Source: Rotaria macrura
Taxonomy: Eukaryota; Rotifera; Eurotatoria; Philodinida; Philodinidae
Direction of reading: 5' to 3'
DNA length: 64,000 nucleotides
Assembly (NCBI GenBank): GCA_900239685.1
Contig: OENT01000128.1
Location: forward strand, 66,480 to 130,479
Part shown: positions 50,474 through 64,000 of the stretch, one piece after another
How positions within the stretch are numbered: the first letter of the stretch is position 1
Layout of the letters: each line of letters opens with the position of its first letter
Made by a program: the position numbers and the translations under genes
Notes under the pieces: model-generated
The model's input: the letters and a program-made list of their open reading frames with translations, nothing else
Databases searched by the model: none
What the model was told of the DNA's origin: nothing

Positions 50474-53400
50474 ATGATATCGGAATCAAAAAAGATTCTG
50501 TGTCTTATTTCTATAGCATTTCTTGGTTTAACAGCAGGAGAAGAATGTGTAAGTAGTTCATGTTCGTTTCTTTTTCTAGTTCGACTAATATTTGCTAACT
50601 TTGCAATATTAACTATTCAACTTTAGCTTAAAGCTATGCATTTACATCCGCGAAAAATTGATCGATAATGATTCTTGACCTTGAATAAAGTATTTCGAAC
50701 AATAGGTAAACAAGTTAGGGTAATCTAATGCTTTTAGAATATAGTTCGGGGGTAACGGTATATTGCTTGTCATATGTATTATATTTCATATGGCAGTCCT
50801 TGATGATTGATTGCTTACATTTTCGTTTCTATTAATCGATCTTCTTTTTCGAGTTCTGGCATCAATTCAAAGAAAAGATATTGTTTTATGATCAAAACAC
50901 TTAATGCGTTTGCCTTTATTCGTATGTCTGATTCGCTGAAACACATTTTTCGATTTAGTTCAATACAAAATATACTGTCTCAAAATGCTATAATAATCAA
51001 GACTATCAATGGTTAGTTGAACTACCAGATGACAAAAATGTGTGTGATGGAAAATTAGTGCCTCAACCGAAAGTAATTCCATGTAGTAAGTAACTTCGAA
51101 TAAATATGTAGGTTTGAAAACAAAAATAATGTCATAATTTTCCTCATTTAGATGCTGTTTGTCCGAAAGGAGAAACATTTGATAGAAATACACTTAATTG
51201 TAAAAAATGTCCACAAGGAAAGTTTTCATTTGGTGGAGGTCATCAATACATATTCAATGAAGTAGATGGGATTAACAAATTAGCACCTGATATCTTATTT
51301 AAAGCATCAGCATTAGTTTCTATACACAAAGATGAATGCCGCAGAAAACAGTAAGATTTTCATCAATATCTATCTAATCTTGTGAAAGAAAACAAGCCCT
51401 ATAGATTGTGGCGCATCAAAGGAAATGTACTACAAGGTGACGTGCAACCTGATTGTGTTATTCAGCTAGTTTTTCGATTTAAACTTGAACGAGCTGGATC
51501 TGTCAATATCACATACAATTTACCTACCTCATATGTCTTTGGATCTGTAAATAAATATTCACATACAATTCAAAATGATTCGACGAGAAACAAACTTCAT
51601 TTTAGATTAAATCACGATGTGGTTTCAGTATTTCAAGTGGTGTTGATAATGATGATGGTAGTGTAGAGGAAATTGAAACAGGAAGACGCTCTCTTAATCT
51701 CGAACCAACAGGTTATGGTACATGGTCGTATAAAAAAGTAAAATGCATACTGGCCGTTGTTTTTTTTCTATCATAGTCAATTCTTAACACTGTGCTTCCC
51801 TATAGGTTGATATTAGTGAACCTGGAGATTATATACTTACATTGTATACTCTTAGTGTGAATGCATTCCATTTTCCATTTTCTATTCGATCAATTGTTGT
51901 CGAAGGTTTGAACTATAAACAAACAAATATTTTTCATTTCACTTGTTTTGTTGTTTTATTTTAGGAAGTTTGGGTCCTCAAAACTGCCTTCCATGTCCAC
52001 CAGGTAAATCAGCTAGTAGCTATATTGATATTAACTCTATACCCGTATGGCATAAGATCGTCAAGGACCACGAGTAACAATAGGAATAATGTATTTGTAT
52101 CAATCTAAAGAAGAAGAATTTCGACAGTGACAATATCAAATAACTCGTGATCTTTTAATAATCTAAAGATAGTTCATCGTAGTTCTGTTTTCACCACAGG
52201 AGACAGAGAAATACTCCAAAAGATTACTTTGTGAAATAGTATAAATGTCAAGATTATTTCGAAAAGTATGACGTTTGGAAAGCTTTCATAAAGAAAGAAT
52301 AACAGTATTTTTAGGTTTCGATCTAATGATGATTTTGATATATACTTCAGAAAAAATGTGAAAAAATAAAATTATACACCAATATTTAGAGAAGCCATTA
52401 GGAGGATTATTTTCTTATGACTAAACACTGAGCAAATACTGTTGAATATCTAGACAATGAAATAATATATAGGTTTCCATCGATTATCAACTTTAGTTTC
52501 TTGAGGTGAAAGAAAACGTTTACACTGTTTTAATCCGAACAATAATGAATTTAAAAATAATTTAGTCTAACTCATAACAAAATCCCAAGAGATTTCAACG
52601 TGTCTTGTTGAAATCTGTACATCGGTAACTATTACCATCGTCGAGTTATTGAATTTGAATCCACGTCGTGTTTATGTTGCTGCTAGAATGAGTCTTGATT
52701 AGACTTGTCTTAGACTATTAAAAGTCACTGATGAAGTTGTTGGAAACTAGCAAAACAATTGTTATTTTCATTCTATTTCATCCCAAGCGAGCGCTAATAC
52801 AAAATGAAATATCTCTCATATTGATCTCTTCTAAGTATATTGTCACTCAATCATAAATCAGTATGTTCATGTTGTATGTATTCATTCGATACATATTTTC
52901 GCAGGAACCTATGCTGCAGACCTTGGTTCTTCTACCTGTACACCATGTCCAGAAAATAGCTACACAGACGAGGAAGGTTCTGTTTCATGTAAACCTTGTG
53001 ATGGTGCGACTGAATATGCAGGTAAGATCCTGTTTATTCATCTAAACGCTTATTTCTATGAGATATTTAATCAGATGAAGGATCATCAAACTGTTTACCA
53101 AGACCAAAATGTGCACTGAAACACTATCGAAAAGTATTCATCGGATGCGAGACATCAAAAACGGTACGTTAATATTTTACTTGTCGACTAAACATAGATT
53201 GAACATAAAAATCAATTAGGCAACAGTTAGCTATGTACCGATTCAACCGAAAATTTGTATAGGCGATGCTCCTAATTTAGACGTACAACAGTCGCCCTGT
53301 GGAACGTGCAATCCGTTCGTATTTCGTTCTTTGACTTTCGTTTCTCTTGTTTACACTAAATTATTCTTATTTTAGTGGTATGTTTAAAAATTCTACTAAT

Positions 53401-56345
53401 GGTCGTTGCGAATTTTGTCCAGCTCATACTTATTCAAATGGCTTGTTGAGTGAATGTCTTCCATGTAAATCTGAAGTATCACTTTTACCTGGTTTATATT
53501 ATAAAATTTGGAATGAATTACCAATGTATCTTAATCGAAGTTATATATCATTTGAAGACAATGGACAATGTATGTGTATCATTTAATTCTTTTATTCTTC
53601 TAAGAATAAGTAGCTGTATTTTTCGACTTATTTTTTAAGCAAATTCATTGCGTCATGATCAAAGTTGGGTCAGTATTAGTATTAGAATTATCTATATATG
53701 TATTTGAATTTTTGATATTGTCATTAAATAGATGCCAAGTATAGAGTATATATCATCCCAAGCACTTCCTGATACGTTATCTGTATTAAGTTTAACGGTT
53801 GGTAAAGGTTTCCGTAAAACGGACATAGCACGTCTTAATAAAGAATTTGGAAAATTATATTTTAAATTCTCAATACAATGTCAATTATCATGTACTTTAT
53901 TTCTAGTGTCTCAAGTAATTCAAATAATTAATATTTCCAGTTTCTATTTGAAATAAAACTTTTCATTGGCTAGGATATGTATGACGACGATAATGACTGG
54001 GACGTTATCAATAAATGGGAAGTGAAAAAACAACTTGAACATAAAGAAAAAATTGAATATACGTATGTTTTCCTTTTGTATTTCTTTTATACATAATTGT
54101 CTATTTGCTTTTATTACATTTAGTTATTCAATTCCATATGCTAACGAAGTGATATTTAATTGGCTTTTTGCATCTGACGAGGCAGATGAAGGTGTTAATG
54201 AAATTCGCATTTATGAAATTCAAGTTACAAATACAAATCTTGGAGGTTCAGATCGATGTGTTTCATGTTTGACTACGAATAATCAGGAAACCGAGTGAGA
54301 AAAAAAAGGATTTCATCGTTCATTCACTTTTATGTTTCACTTGATCTAGGTGTAAATTTTGTTCACCTGGATATATTTTGTCAAATGCTACATGCGTTGC
54401 TTGTCTACAAAATACAATTGCTGCTCGCATTCGACCTAGTGATCTTATGCCAACTGTATGTAAGCCATGTTCAATTAATATGATATCGAATGATGGCATT
54501 TCATGTTACGTACCATGTAAACAAACGTTCCATGGTGATATTGAATACGATTTAAATCCTATCTCAACGTAAAACTCAAGAAAGATTTTGCCATCGAGAA
54601 AATCTTTTAATTCAATTTTGTTTTAGAATTGAATTTCATGCTTCGAAATTATTTACACAGAAGGGTAGTGGCTATTATCATTTATTTAATGCCAGCATAT
54701 GTGGTAGTATAAGTAGTACGTGTACGAAAACATTGGTACGTCAATAGATTTTACATAATATCATAAACTTTCACAGGTATCAAATCGTTTTCCCAATCAA
54801 GACAATGATACTCTTAGCGAATTTTGCTTTTCAAATATTCAAATTTTCTATGAATGTTTCGAGAAAAAGTTGTCGTTATATTGAAAAAGAAGTGTGTTAA
54901 AATTTCGCATGATTCAAAAAAGAAAATATGATTGACAACTTGTTCGATGAACTGCATTTACTGAAATATGTATTAGTAAATATTTTTGATTTCGAAAGAA
55001 GAAAATGTCATTTTCGTGTGTGAAATTTTCCAATGACAAAATTAAGTCGAATGTTTTGACATCAGAACAATCATTTTTGTTGCGAGAGATAGTAAATCGT
55101 TCTGGATTATTCTGTTATTTACCACATGAACATCTTCTTGGTCAAAATTTGCTTTGATACATCTAGAATAAGATCTATGTTAATCTACTGTTTTTAGACA
55201 TTAGATGAAGCAAGACGTTCTAAAAATCAAGTTGTTATTGACTCAAAATTATGTCGTATGGGTACTGTTCCCGATAAAACTGATAATATAACGGCCGTAG
55301 CCTATATTGATGAGTAAATATTATTTCGCTAACATATTTTGATCATTGCCATCGATATGTTTTATAATTCTATAGTTTTGGTGAAGACCTATTAAATGTT
55401 TCATTATCAACATCAAAATATTTTCCACCGCTTCGATCTGATTATAATCTATCTGATATTATATTAGTTTATCGAGCTAATGCATCAGTATTTCAATCGA
55501 GTTGTTCTGAACGTACTACATTTCTTTCATTACGTTGTGATTATATATTGGATAATGAAAAACAGAATACATCCATGAAATATAAACTACAAACTCCGAA
55601 TGAGTGTGTAACAGGTACTTGTGATGGATGTACATTTCATTTTCTTTTACGAACACCTCATGCATGTCCAACGTGCGATGCAAATACCAATGGCTTTCGA
55701 CTATTCTCTGGTCCATGTACATTTGGTCGACAAGAAGTTCGAAAAATACCATATCCGTATGTTATTTAATGTAGTTCGTTTTTCTTTTACTCAATTTCAA
55801 CGTTTAAACTAAATAGATATTGTTCACATGTATTGAATGAAAAAGTTGAAATAAATCGATGTTCTATGTTATCACTTGAGATAAAAATAATCATCGGCCT
55901 ATTTATTATTATTGCCGGTATACTCATATTAGTTGTCATTATGTGTTGGCGAAAAAATCGAAAGTAAATAAGAAAAAAAACACGTTTTCTTGAAGTCAAG
56001 AATCTCTATACTTCATTTGATTATCATTGTTATTAGACTTGAATATCGTTATATGCAGTTGATCGAAAATGCGAATCCAGATGACGACGCACCGGTTGAT
56101 AATGTTTGTGCACAAATCAGTGATGAAGAAGAATCGGGTGATGAAGTACAATTTAAAAGTCAATCGAAAGCAAAGAAGCTTATGAATGTTGTTCGAAAAG
56201 CTATACGAAAAGTAACTATGGTCATGATTACTTTCGTTCAATTCGATAGGTATATATTTCATTTTAGAAACCGAACAACGGACAATCTGACTCGTTCGGT
56301 GGTGATAGTTTTCTGTTGACAACTACGTCAAACAATGAAGCATGA
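50474..56345 (+). CDS. ELAPOR: ELAPOR (KIAA1324/EIG121-type endosome-lysosome transmembrane protein)
   Basis: Twenty-two exons sum to exactly 1,002 codons (1,001 residues; human ELAPOR1 1,013). Exon starts are 50474, 50959, 51152, 51405, 51606, 51806, 51965, 52905, 53075, 53220, 53376, 53640, 53732, 53974, 54124, 54350, 54627, 55198, 55376, 55817, 56037 and 56268. A signal peptide (ILCLISIAFLGLTAG) is followed by repeated Cys-rich GCC2/TNFR-like blocks such as CLPCPPGTYAADLGSSTC and CKFCSPGYILSNATC. MRH-like regions lie between them, then GTCDGCTFHFLLRTPHACPTC. One membrane helix spans about residues 893-912. The cytosolic tail begins RKNRKLEYRYMQL, closely like vertebrate ELAPORs, and is acidic then basic. 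The family sits in trans-Golgi, endosome and lysosome membranes and affects autophagy and secretory-cell maturation. Three introns exceed 400 bp; the largest is 901 bp. Confidence 0.93.
52004..52904 (+). other. 901-bp intron 7 of ELAPOR
   Basis: This is a phase-1 intron between the exon ending CLPCPP and the one beginning GTYAADLG. I see no coding potential or recognisable element inside. Confidence 0.75.
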
Positions 56346-56682
56346 ATCTCAACATTCCGTTTAGTCTGTTTTTCTTTCTGTGCTCATTTGATTACTCGAT
56401 CTGCTTTTTCGAATTAAAACAGTGACGCGTTCTTTTCGTCTTCTTTTCTCATATTCTAATTGACAATGTTCTTCTGTTTTGTTTTTATTCTTTTCTCACA
56501 TATTTATTTTACCGTCCGTTGACATTTAATGGAAAATGTTAACTCGAACATTGAATCAAGCGTATTCTATTCTGAATCTCTTTTTATCGTCGTTTTCTTG
56601 TGATTGTGTGCGCATGTATCTGTGTTTTGTTTTGCATGTCCATATTCTATTCAAGTATTAATCTTGTATTTTTTGTCTTTAA

Positions 56683-56688
56683 AATAAA
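56683..56688 (+). terminator. AATAAA polyadenylation signal of ELAPOR
   Basis: AATAAA lies 338 bp after the ELAPOR stop, following a T-rich untranslated stretch, and is the first canonical signal in that region. Confidence 0.55.
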
Positions 56689-57612
56689 ATATGACAATTG
56701 AAATCATTACACAACACAAGAATCTAGTCCAAGCTAAATATGAATCAGAGTGTAACAGGTAGATTTCAATAGAATAGAAGACAATAGAAATATGTCTAGA
56801 TTCTGTAGACCTAGAAAATTAGAAATATGCAAGTTTCATGCTCATCGAAATTCATGCTAATATGTTTCAAAAACTAATAATGGATTTCGAAATTGTTCTG
56901 CGTATCCAAAACAAAAACAACTATACAATGAAATGAAAACAACGTATTTTTATTCTTGCCAACATTCATACAGAACATGGCACGTGAGTTGTCTAACTAA
57001 CGATAGTTTAAAACAGTATTCGTTGTAAAGCCTTGAGGTATTTTCAGTTGTAAATGGTTGAAATGAAGATATATTTTATACGTTCGAAAGTCACTGCAGA
57101 ACGGGAGCATTGAGTTCGAATAGAACATGATTAAGACAAGGACTTGATTTCAGATTATCTTTTTGAATCATAGCTCTATCAAAGATAAACATGTGACCCT
57201 CGCTTTTGAATGATAGTGCAAGAGAATAGTTCTCTTTGTATAGAAATATCGATATGTATGTTTACAAATAAGAAAATTTTCAACTTCAATAGATTATAGT
57301 TGTTCGTAAAATTTCTATATCAAACTATATGAAACCGTTCAGTAATCTTTATATTCATTATGCAGATACATATTATCAGTCACAATTTGTTTGCGTCGAA
57401 GGATTTTATGTCGCTATTATATTAGTAGACTGTAGATTTTTAAAAAGTATTTGAGTAAGAAAGTTAGTTGTCAGCGAATTTAGAATCAATTAGTTTATTT
57501 TGTTGCTTTTAGCTTTTCTTAATACAGAGCAAAATACCAGTGAGAGAAGTTGATTTTACAGATCCACCAAGTGCAAAAATTTCAAATTAGAGGAGATTTG
57601 AGTAGACTATCA

Positions 57613-57744
57613 TCGGATTTTTCTGCACCAAAATCCAAATTACAATCAAATCAAGTAATCGTCAAAACCAACGATAATTTGATTTTTAATCAAACAATAA
57701 TGTTTCAATCGATTACAATTTGGATTTTTGTGCAGAAAAATCCG
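57613..57744. repeat. Short foldback with about 28-bp arms
   Basis: The block CGGATTTTTCTGCACCAAAA and the following TCCAAATT on the left match the reverse complement of the right block ending GTGCAGAAAAATCCG at 57,744, with one mismatch. The arms flank about 75 bp. The TAATCG beside the left arm may also pair with CGATTA beside the right arm. It looks like a MITE-like relic or a transcribed hairpin; no target duplication is clear. Confidence 0.7.
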
Positions 57745-60700
57745 GTTATAATCTATTCACTTCTTCTATAATCCAATATTTTTTCACCGGGTATGATGCA
57801 AATGATTACTATGATAACTTTTGTTCAACACAATAGATTCGTTGATTATGTCGTCTGTTTTTGAAATATTCTATTTTAAGTTATTAACATTGATGCTTGC
57901 GCAGAGTTGATCTACAGATGTCTTGACATATCTTCACTCGAACATTGTCAACATGATGTAGTAGAATATGTAGTTACGGTTGAGTTCAATGTAATATCAT
58001 GCAGTATTTATGGTGAACAAGACCGCTAATCTTTCAAAACATTTCAAATCTTGTCTAATCAATAATTTTATAGAATAAAAATGATGCTTTCGCTTGTTTT
58101 AAAGTTAAGTATAATTTATTTTCTTGTTCAATTTGAATTACTTTTCTCATGATATGTAATTAACACGAAAGATCTTCTTTCGAGCAAGTCAATTATTGAA
58201 GACATTCCTACATTCAACTATACATAATCAACATAGACTTGAATAGTGTTATGATGATTTTTCTTTGTACTCTAATAAGTGTCTCTACTCGAATATTCCG
58301 CGAGCAATTCTATTAAGAATATGATGAATACACCGTTTTAGAAATCATAACTCTACTGGGTTCAGATGTTTGTCATTGGTTCCCTGCAAGATTAACTCGA
58401 TCTAGTTTTAAAACCAAAACAATAAATGCACCCTAATTCGATCTCCACTATCAACAATTCATTTCCGTTGGACAACAGTTGTCTATTACAAGATTTAGGT
58501 ACAACATTCTTCGTTTGTATTCTGAACTTTCACTACTTGTGTATAAAATTTTCCTGTTTCAATGATTGAAATCAAATTAAAGTGACTAATGTCGAAGTAG
58601 ATCATCTATCATCAGCCAATGAACATTGAATATTGAGATCAAAACAAACTAAGTTTGTTGTTTTTCTTTTCGGAAGAATTTTCGTCAATACGATCTAGTA
58701 ACTAGTTGCGATGAGATTCCTTTTACTATCAACAATACGAATCTCTCAAAGAGGTGAAATATCGATAAACTTTGACCACGCTATACTTTCGAATCAGATA
58801 GAAATCTACATATTTTAAGGGTCCATTTGCAGCTATCTGAGGCATTCGAACTAAGTGTTGAAGTGTAGCTTATAAATATAGTTTTTTACTATTTCGTCTA
58901 ATACACGATAAATAGAAAGTAGAACGAAGAGAAAGAAAAAATTTCAATAACTTAAAAGATACTGACCTGAACAGCACAGTTTCTATTCGATACAAATGAA
59001 CGAAAATAGAATGTAGACGAGGGGTCTTGATAGACAAGTATTTCTATTAGAAGCACCTCTACATGGACGATAGTAGTTGGCTATTACAAAATTGGTTGTT
59101 CTCAATTTCATAGAACAATCAATTTCTTTTCTTACTCTTGATGTTTTCTTTTTCATACTATTTTAATGCATCGTAAGAAATATGTGCTCCTATTGAATAC
59201 AACAATTATATTCAGTTGTCGCTCGGTACGCTCTCATATGTGATTCTATATTCCTCTCGTCATTAATCAGACAACTAATGCTATAGGCAGCGTACGAGAA
59301 CACAATAGGATCACATGAATGAAAATTCTTTTATATTTCTTGAGTATATCTTAACTTATAAGAGATTAGTAAACAGATTATTGTTCTTGTACTAACTTAA
59401 GATACGGATACACGTTAGATACGGTTCAATTTTGATAGGAATCATCGAATGAATCTAATAGTTACTTAAGCTGATTAGTTAGTTATTCATTCAGGGGATC
59501 GAATAAATGCAAATTCATATCTAAATTACACAGAAAGATCTAAAAATATATAGCTTGCTTGCTCAACGATTATATCTTAGTAATCCTTCATGTTTAGTTA
59601 TTTCGTTAAAATAACCAATGTATATTTTCATACTTTGACTTTGTCTATACACAACACAATAGAACTGTCTTCATAAAGAAATTGTGATCATTCAAAGTCA
59701 ACATATGCAATGAGAATATTAGAAAAACAACATTCATTATGAGACAATACATGAGATTAGAACTTGTCGATTGTTGCTGATGTTCGAAGAAAATTCAACT
59801 GTCAATGAAACTGTTTTATCCAATCTACGACAATACTCAAAGCAATAATGTTAAAAATTCATCAACTTTATATCCTATTGTTTAAATACTAGTATGTCTC
59901 TTCATATCTCTATTAATCATGCATAATATTGAAATTCCTCTTGAATAACTTAAATTGCTGCGTCTGTATCAGAATGTTGTATCTAGTATTTAGAATAACA
60001 TGTGCTCATTATGTCTCGTCAAATAGGTAAGGACATATGACTTAAATAATGTATGATTTTCTTCATAAATAAATAGAATTTGTCTGGATTGACGTAAGTG
60101 TATATCAATCGAAACAATTGGATTGAGACGACATTGTCTCTGTTCTATTCTTATGAAAGAACAGAAGTAAAGCTCGATAACCTCGATAGTTCGACAGCTG
60201 TTCGAACAATAGCCATAGTGATTTCTATTTCTGTTTTCTTTTCTTCTACTGTGCTCAATTTACTACCAGCTGTTTGTCTCTGTGGACAAATCATCGTATT
60301 TAATTGGTAGTTATCTTGTCCAATGAAAAAGATTTCGTTTTGGGATGTTTTTAAAATACAAATGCATTTTGCTCCATGTGCGCAACATAATCTTGTGATC
60401 CAACATGTTAATTTCGAATATTTATCTTGTTTTCATTTTTTCTTCATGTAATTTCTTCAAGAATTCTTCAACTTAACAAAATATGCTTGGTAAAACATGG
60501 AGAAAAGGATCTCCGTAGTGGCTGAATTTATCTCGAAAAGGCTGCCTAACACATAAACGCGTCGACATCACTCATCATTGTATTTCTACCTGTCTCTTTT
60601 TATTTGAGTTAATTTTCACAGTACTTTTATTTTTTTTTGGTATCATATCTTTTAGATCAACAACACATCTCTGTAATTTTTTTTCTCTTCTCTTATTCTG

Positions 60701-60760
60701 TCTTCATCATATTCTGAATACCAAATACAAAAGATTGAAAACAAAAACTAATACTACGAG

Positions 60761-61747
<987 letters not shown>

Positions 61748-62394
61748 AAAACAAAAAGAATTTTTTTATGGAAAAAAAAAGAAACACGCCGGCTGATATT
61801 TATGCACACATAACTAATCTATAATCTACATTTTCGCGATTCTTAAGCTTTCTTTTTTTTTTGATTTTTTGTTTTTTCGATGTCGTTCTTTCTTTTTCGC
61901 ACAATAAACCAAACAATAACAATTTATTTATCGAACGTCAAAGCGAAAAGAACATAATAAGATTCTTTTTCTCGGTCAGTTTGTATGACTTGAGATATGA
62001 AATATTCTAGACTATGAATTCCATGCTTTTCCTTCGTTTCTCGTTTATGTTTCGGTTGTCGTCTTTTTAATGTGTTCTATTTTTAATCTGAAAAACAAAC
62101 AAAACGCGCGTGGCATCAGCCAAATATGTTTTCTTGTTTTATTTTACGTTCGTCTCGTCTCTATTACAATTTGTTGGTGATGATGAAAATATCTTTCCTT
62201 CTTCGTTCTTTGTCTTTTCGTTTTTATCTATTATTGCTCGTTCTATTATCTTTTCTTCTCTTTCACATGTATCATCCATATTGTTTATTTGTCTATCATT
62301 CACTTTTTCTTGGCCGGCAATAAAAAAAAAAGAAAAAAGTGATTCAGTCTCAATATTTTGCTTTTTGTTTTTTAGAAATATCAATCTATTCAGA
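61748..62394. other. Rab1 3' UTR and TXNL1 upstream region
   Basis: The left half carries T-rich Rab1 3' UTR and an AATAAA at 61,903. The right half has overlapping open frames on both strands (plus 62,110-62,505, minus 62,139-62,483) made of low-complexity Phe/Ser/Leu or Lys/Glu sequence. I take them as shadows of the pyrimidine-rich TXNL1 leader. An acceptor-like TTTTTTAG lies 19 bp before the TXNL1 ATG. Confidence 0.55.
61903..61908 (+). terminator. AATAAA polyadenylation signal of Rab1
   Basis: A canonical AATAAA lies 156 bp after the Rab1 stop. Confidence 0.65.
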
Positions 62395-63735
62395 ATGCCT
62401 GTTCGAGAAATATCCAATGACGCTCTTAATAGTGAATTATCATCAGTCGGTGGCAAACTTGTTATGGTTGATTTTTTCGCCACATGGTCTGCAGCATTGA
62501 TCTAAGTTTATATATTCAATGAATTATTTCATTTTTAGGTGTGGACCATGTAAAAATATTGCTCCGTTCATTGATCAATTGAGTAATCAATATCCGAATG
62601 CTGTCTTCCTTAAAGTCGATGTTGAAAAATGCCAAGTAGAAACTTGCACGAAGATTAAGTTTTGATTAATTAATGTTTTCATCTCTATTTTACTTAAGAG
62701 TGAAGCGATGAAATATTCAATAAAAGCTATGCCGACATTTATTTTTTTTCAACACGGTAAAGAAGTTGCTCGTTTACAAGGTGCTAGTAAAGAACCAATT
62801 GAACAAACAATAAAGAAATTTTATAAAGATACACCAACAAAAGATGCTGGCTATGTAAGAGATTAAACTTGATTTCGATATTATTTTCATTATCACATTC
62901 TGTGTCTTGTCGATGACATTTGCAGACAGATTTGAAGCCATTTATTGAAGAAAAAAGTTGTACGGCTTTAAATGAAATTGATAAATGGCAAAATGCCGTA
63001 CTCGACAATCAACCTGGCATGTTTAGATCAGATGAAGACGATCCTGAAGTAAAAGCATTGGAATTCGAGCATATGTTTTTCAATTCGTTTCTCGATATTT
63101 TAGTTGATTCTTCATATAGCATTCAATCAAATAGTGAAAATTCATTCGATTGCAATTGAAGCGCCTGAAGGTGACCGATATATATATATATATATACTTT
63201 TTTTCACCAATAATATCATTGAAATGTATTTTTCAGAGAATGGTCCTAAAACTGTGAAATTATTTATAAATCGACAGGCGTTTGATTTTAATGATGCCAA
63301 AAATAGTGAAGCTGTACAAACACTTCAGTAAAATCGATTCTTTTTTCTTTTACTTTAGTTCGTTAACTTGTTTTTCTAATAGATTTGAAGCAAAACATCT
63401 CAAAGATGGATTACCAATTGAACTACGATTTGTGAAATTTCAAAATGTTCAATCACTTTCAGTCAGTTATGGTTTTACTTATTTCTATTCTAGTTACGGT
63501 CGATATTCTTGCTTATTTTTTCTCTTTGAAATTTAGCTTTTCTTTGCCAATAATCAATCTGATTCAGATCAAACAATTATTAAATCTGTTACTTTTTATG
63601 GTACACCAATTGTTACGACAAATATGAAAGATTTTAAGAAAGTGAGTTAGAAATATTCTTCATGATGAATTCATGCTTTATTCTATTGCTTCTATGTAAT
63701 TATAGGCTGAAGGCGTACCATTCGCTAATGCGTGA
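62395..63735 (+). CDS. TXNL1: Thioredoxin-like protein 1 (TXNL1/TRP32) with PITH domain
   Basis: Nine exons, 62395-62486, 62539-62635, 62699-62854, 62926-63048, 63104-63170, 63237-63327, 63383-63461, 63537-63641 and 63706-63735, give 279 residues (human 289). Residues 1-106 are a thioredoxin fold with the intact redox site W31-CGPC (32-35), split between exons 1 and 2, and the cis-proline in KAMPTFIFF. The PITH domain follows, with [15 protein letters not shown] (split over an exon junction), [22 protein letters not shown] and [21 protein letters not shown]1 associates with the 26S proteasome regulatory particle as a redox cofactor in cytosol and nucleus. It lies 647 bp downstream of Rab1 on the same strand; the longer frame starting upstream at 62,110 has no conserved sequence, so the ATG at 62,395 is preferred. 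Confidence 0.95.
63178..63196 (+). repeat. TA microsatellite in a TXNL1 intron
   Basis: A short alternating TA tract inside TXNL1 intron 5 (63,171-63,236). Confidence 0.8.
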
Positions 63736-64000
63736 TATAGCTCAACAGATATGAATACAAATATTTTTCATTGTCAATCTACGTTGCATGTTTTATGTAC
63801 TCTGTTCTTTTGTTATGGATAAGTTTAAAACTAGACAAAAAGTTGATCGAATATCACTACTTTAAAAAAGAACGAAAACATTTAATCATGACATTTCAAA
63901 TACAATTTAATCACTTTGAAATCAAGGTCAATGATTGTTACGATAAAATAATATATATATATCACAAAAATCATTGAGTTAATAGAGACATCTACTGACG

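Larger units (their letters stand above)
56346..60760. other. Intergenic region between ELAPOR and Rab1
   Basis: It holds the ELAPOR 3' UTR on the left, a short foldback at 57,613-57,744, and otherwise AT-rich DNA. ORFs here (for example plus 57,550-57,771, which overlaps the foldback, and plus 60,098-60,310) are not protein-like. The Rab1 promoter should lie near the right end. Confidence 0.45.

Noticed and set aside
55996-56322. 108-codon minus-strand ORF over the ELAPOR tail
   Set aside because: It is antisense to ELAPOR coding exons that are well supported.
62110-62394. Upstream extension of the TXNL1 frame
   Set aside because: Phe/Ser/Leu-rich low-complexity sequence ahead of the conserved start; an acceptor-like site lies between it and the accepted ATG.

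Overview
The window is nuclear DNA from a small-genome invertebrate. It is AT-rich. It carries ten protein-coding genes whose splice structure can be followed codon by codon, mostly through GT/AG introns of about 40-75 bp. The proteins are all animal types: TFB1M, an SLC37 transporter, ZMYND12, CLASRP, MOCS1A, ELAPOR, Rab1, TXNL1, a DUF3504 protein and a PhoPQ/AprA-family protein. Short introns, tight same-strand gene pairs with a 3' splice-site-like AG at or just before the downstream ATG, and the PhoPQ/AprA gene suggest a rotifer, perhaps a bdelloid. That placement is inference.

Layout. 0.4-12.2 kb: TFB1M and an SLC37-family carrier lie head to tail on the minus strand. The carrier's last intron is 7.26 kb, and a complete plus-strand gene for a DUF3504 (Crypton-recombinase-derived) protein sits inside it. 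12.2-27 kb: gene-poor, with a large foldback repeat, a diverged extra copy of its arm, a 169-bp hAT-type MITE with an 8-bp target duplication, and an unassigned exon-like island near 19.9-20.1 kb. 27.0-32.7 kb: ZMYND12 (axonemal) and CLASRP (splicing) in tandem, 169 bp apart. 32.7-36.3 kb: intergenic, with a candidate 517-bp inverted-repeat element. 36.3-38.9 kb: a 13-exon minus-strand gene for a secreted PhoPQ/AprA-family alpha/beta-hydrolase-like protein. 38.9-49 kb: gene-poor, with one likely neuropeptide precursor. 49.0-56.3 kb: MOCS1A (molybdenum cofactor) and ELAPOR (endolysosomal receptor-like) in tandem, 191 bp apart. 56.3-60.8 kb: intergenic with a small foldback. 60.8-63.7 kb: Rab1 and TXNL1.

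The genes do not form one pathway. Three tandem pairs (SLC37-TFB1M, ZMYND12-CLASRP, MOCS1A-ELAPOR) have gaps under 200 bp and an acceptor-like site near the downstream start, as expected if they are co-transcribed and resolved by spliced-leader trans-splicing. The least ordinary items are the nested DUF3504 gene, the candidate amidated neuropeptide precursor, the mobile-element remnants and the exon-like island. I recognised no CRISPR array, rRNA, tRNA or virus-derived element.
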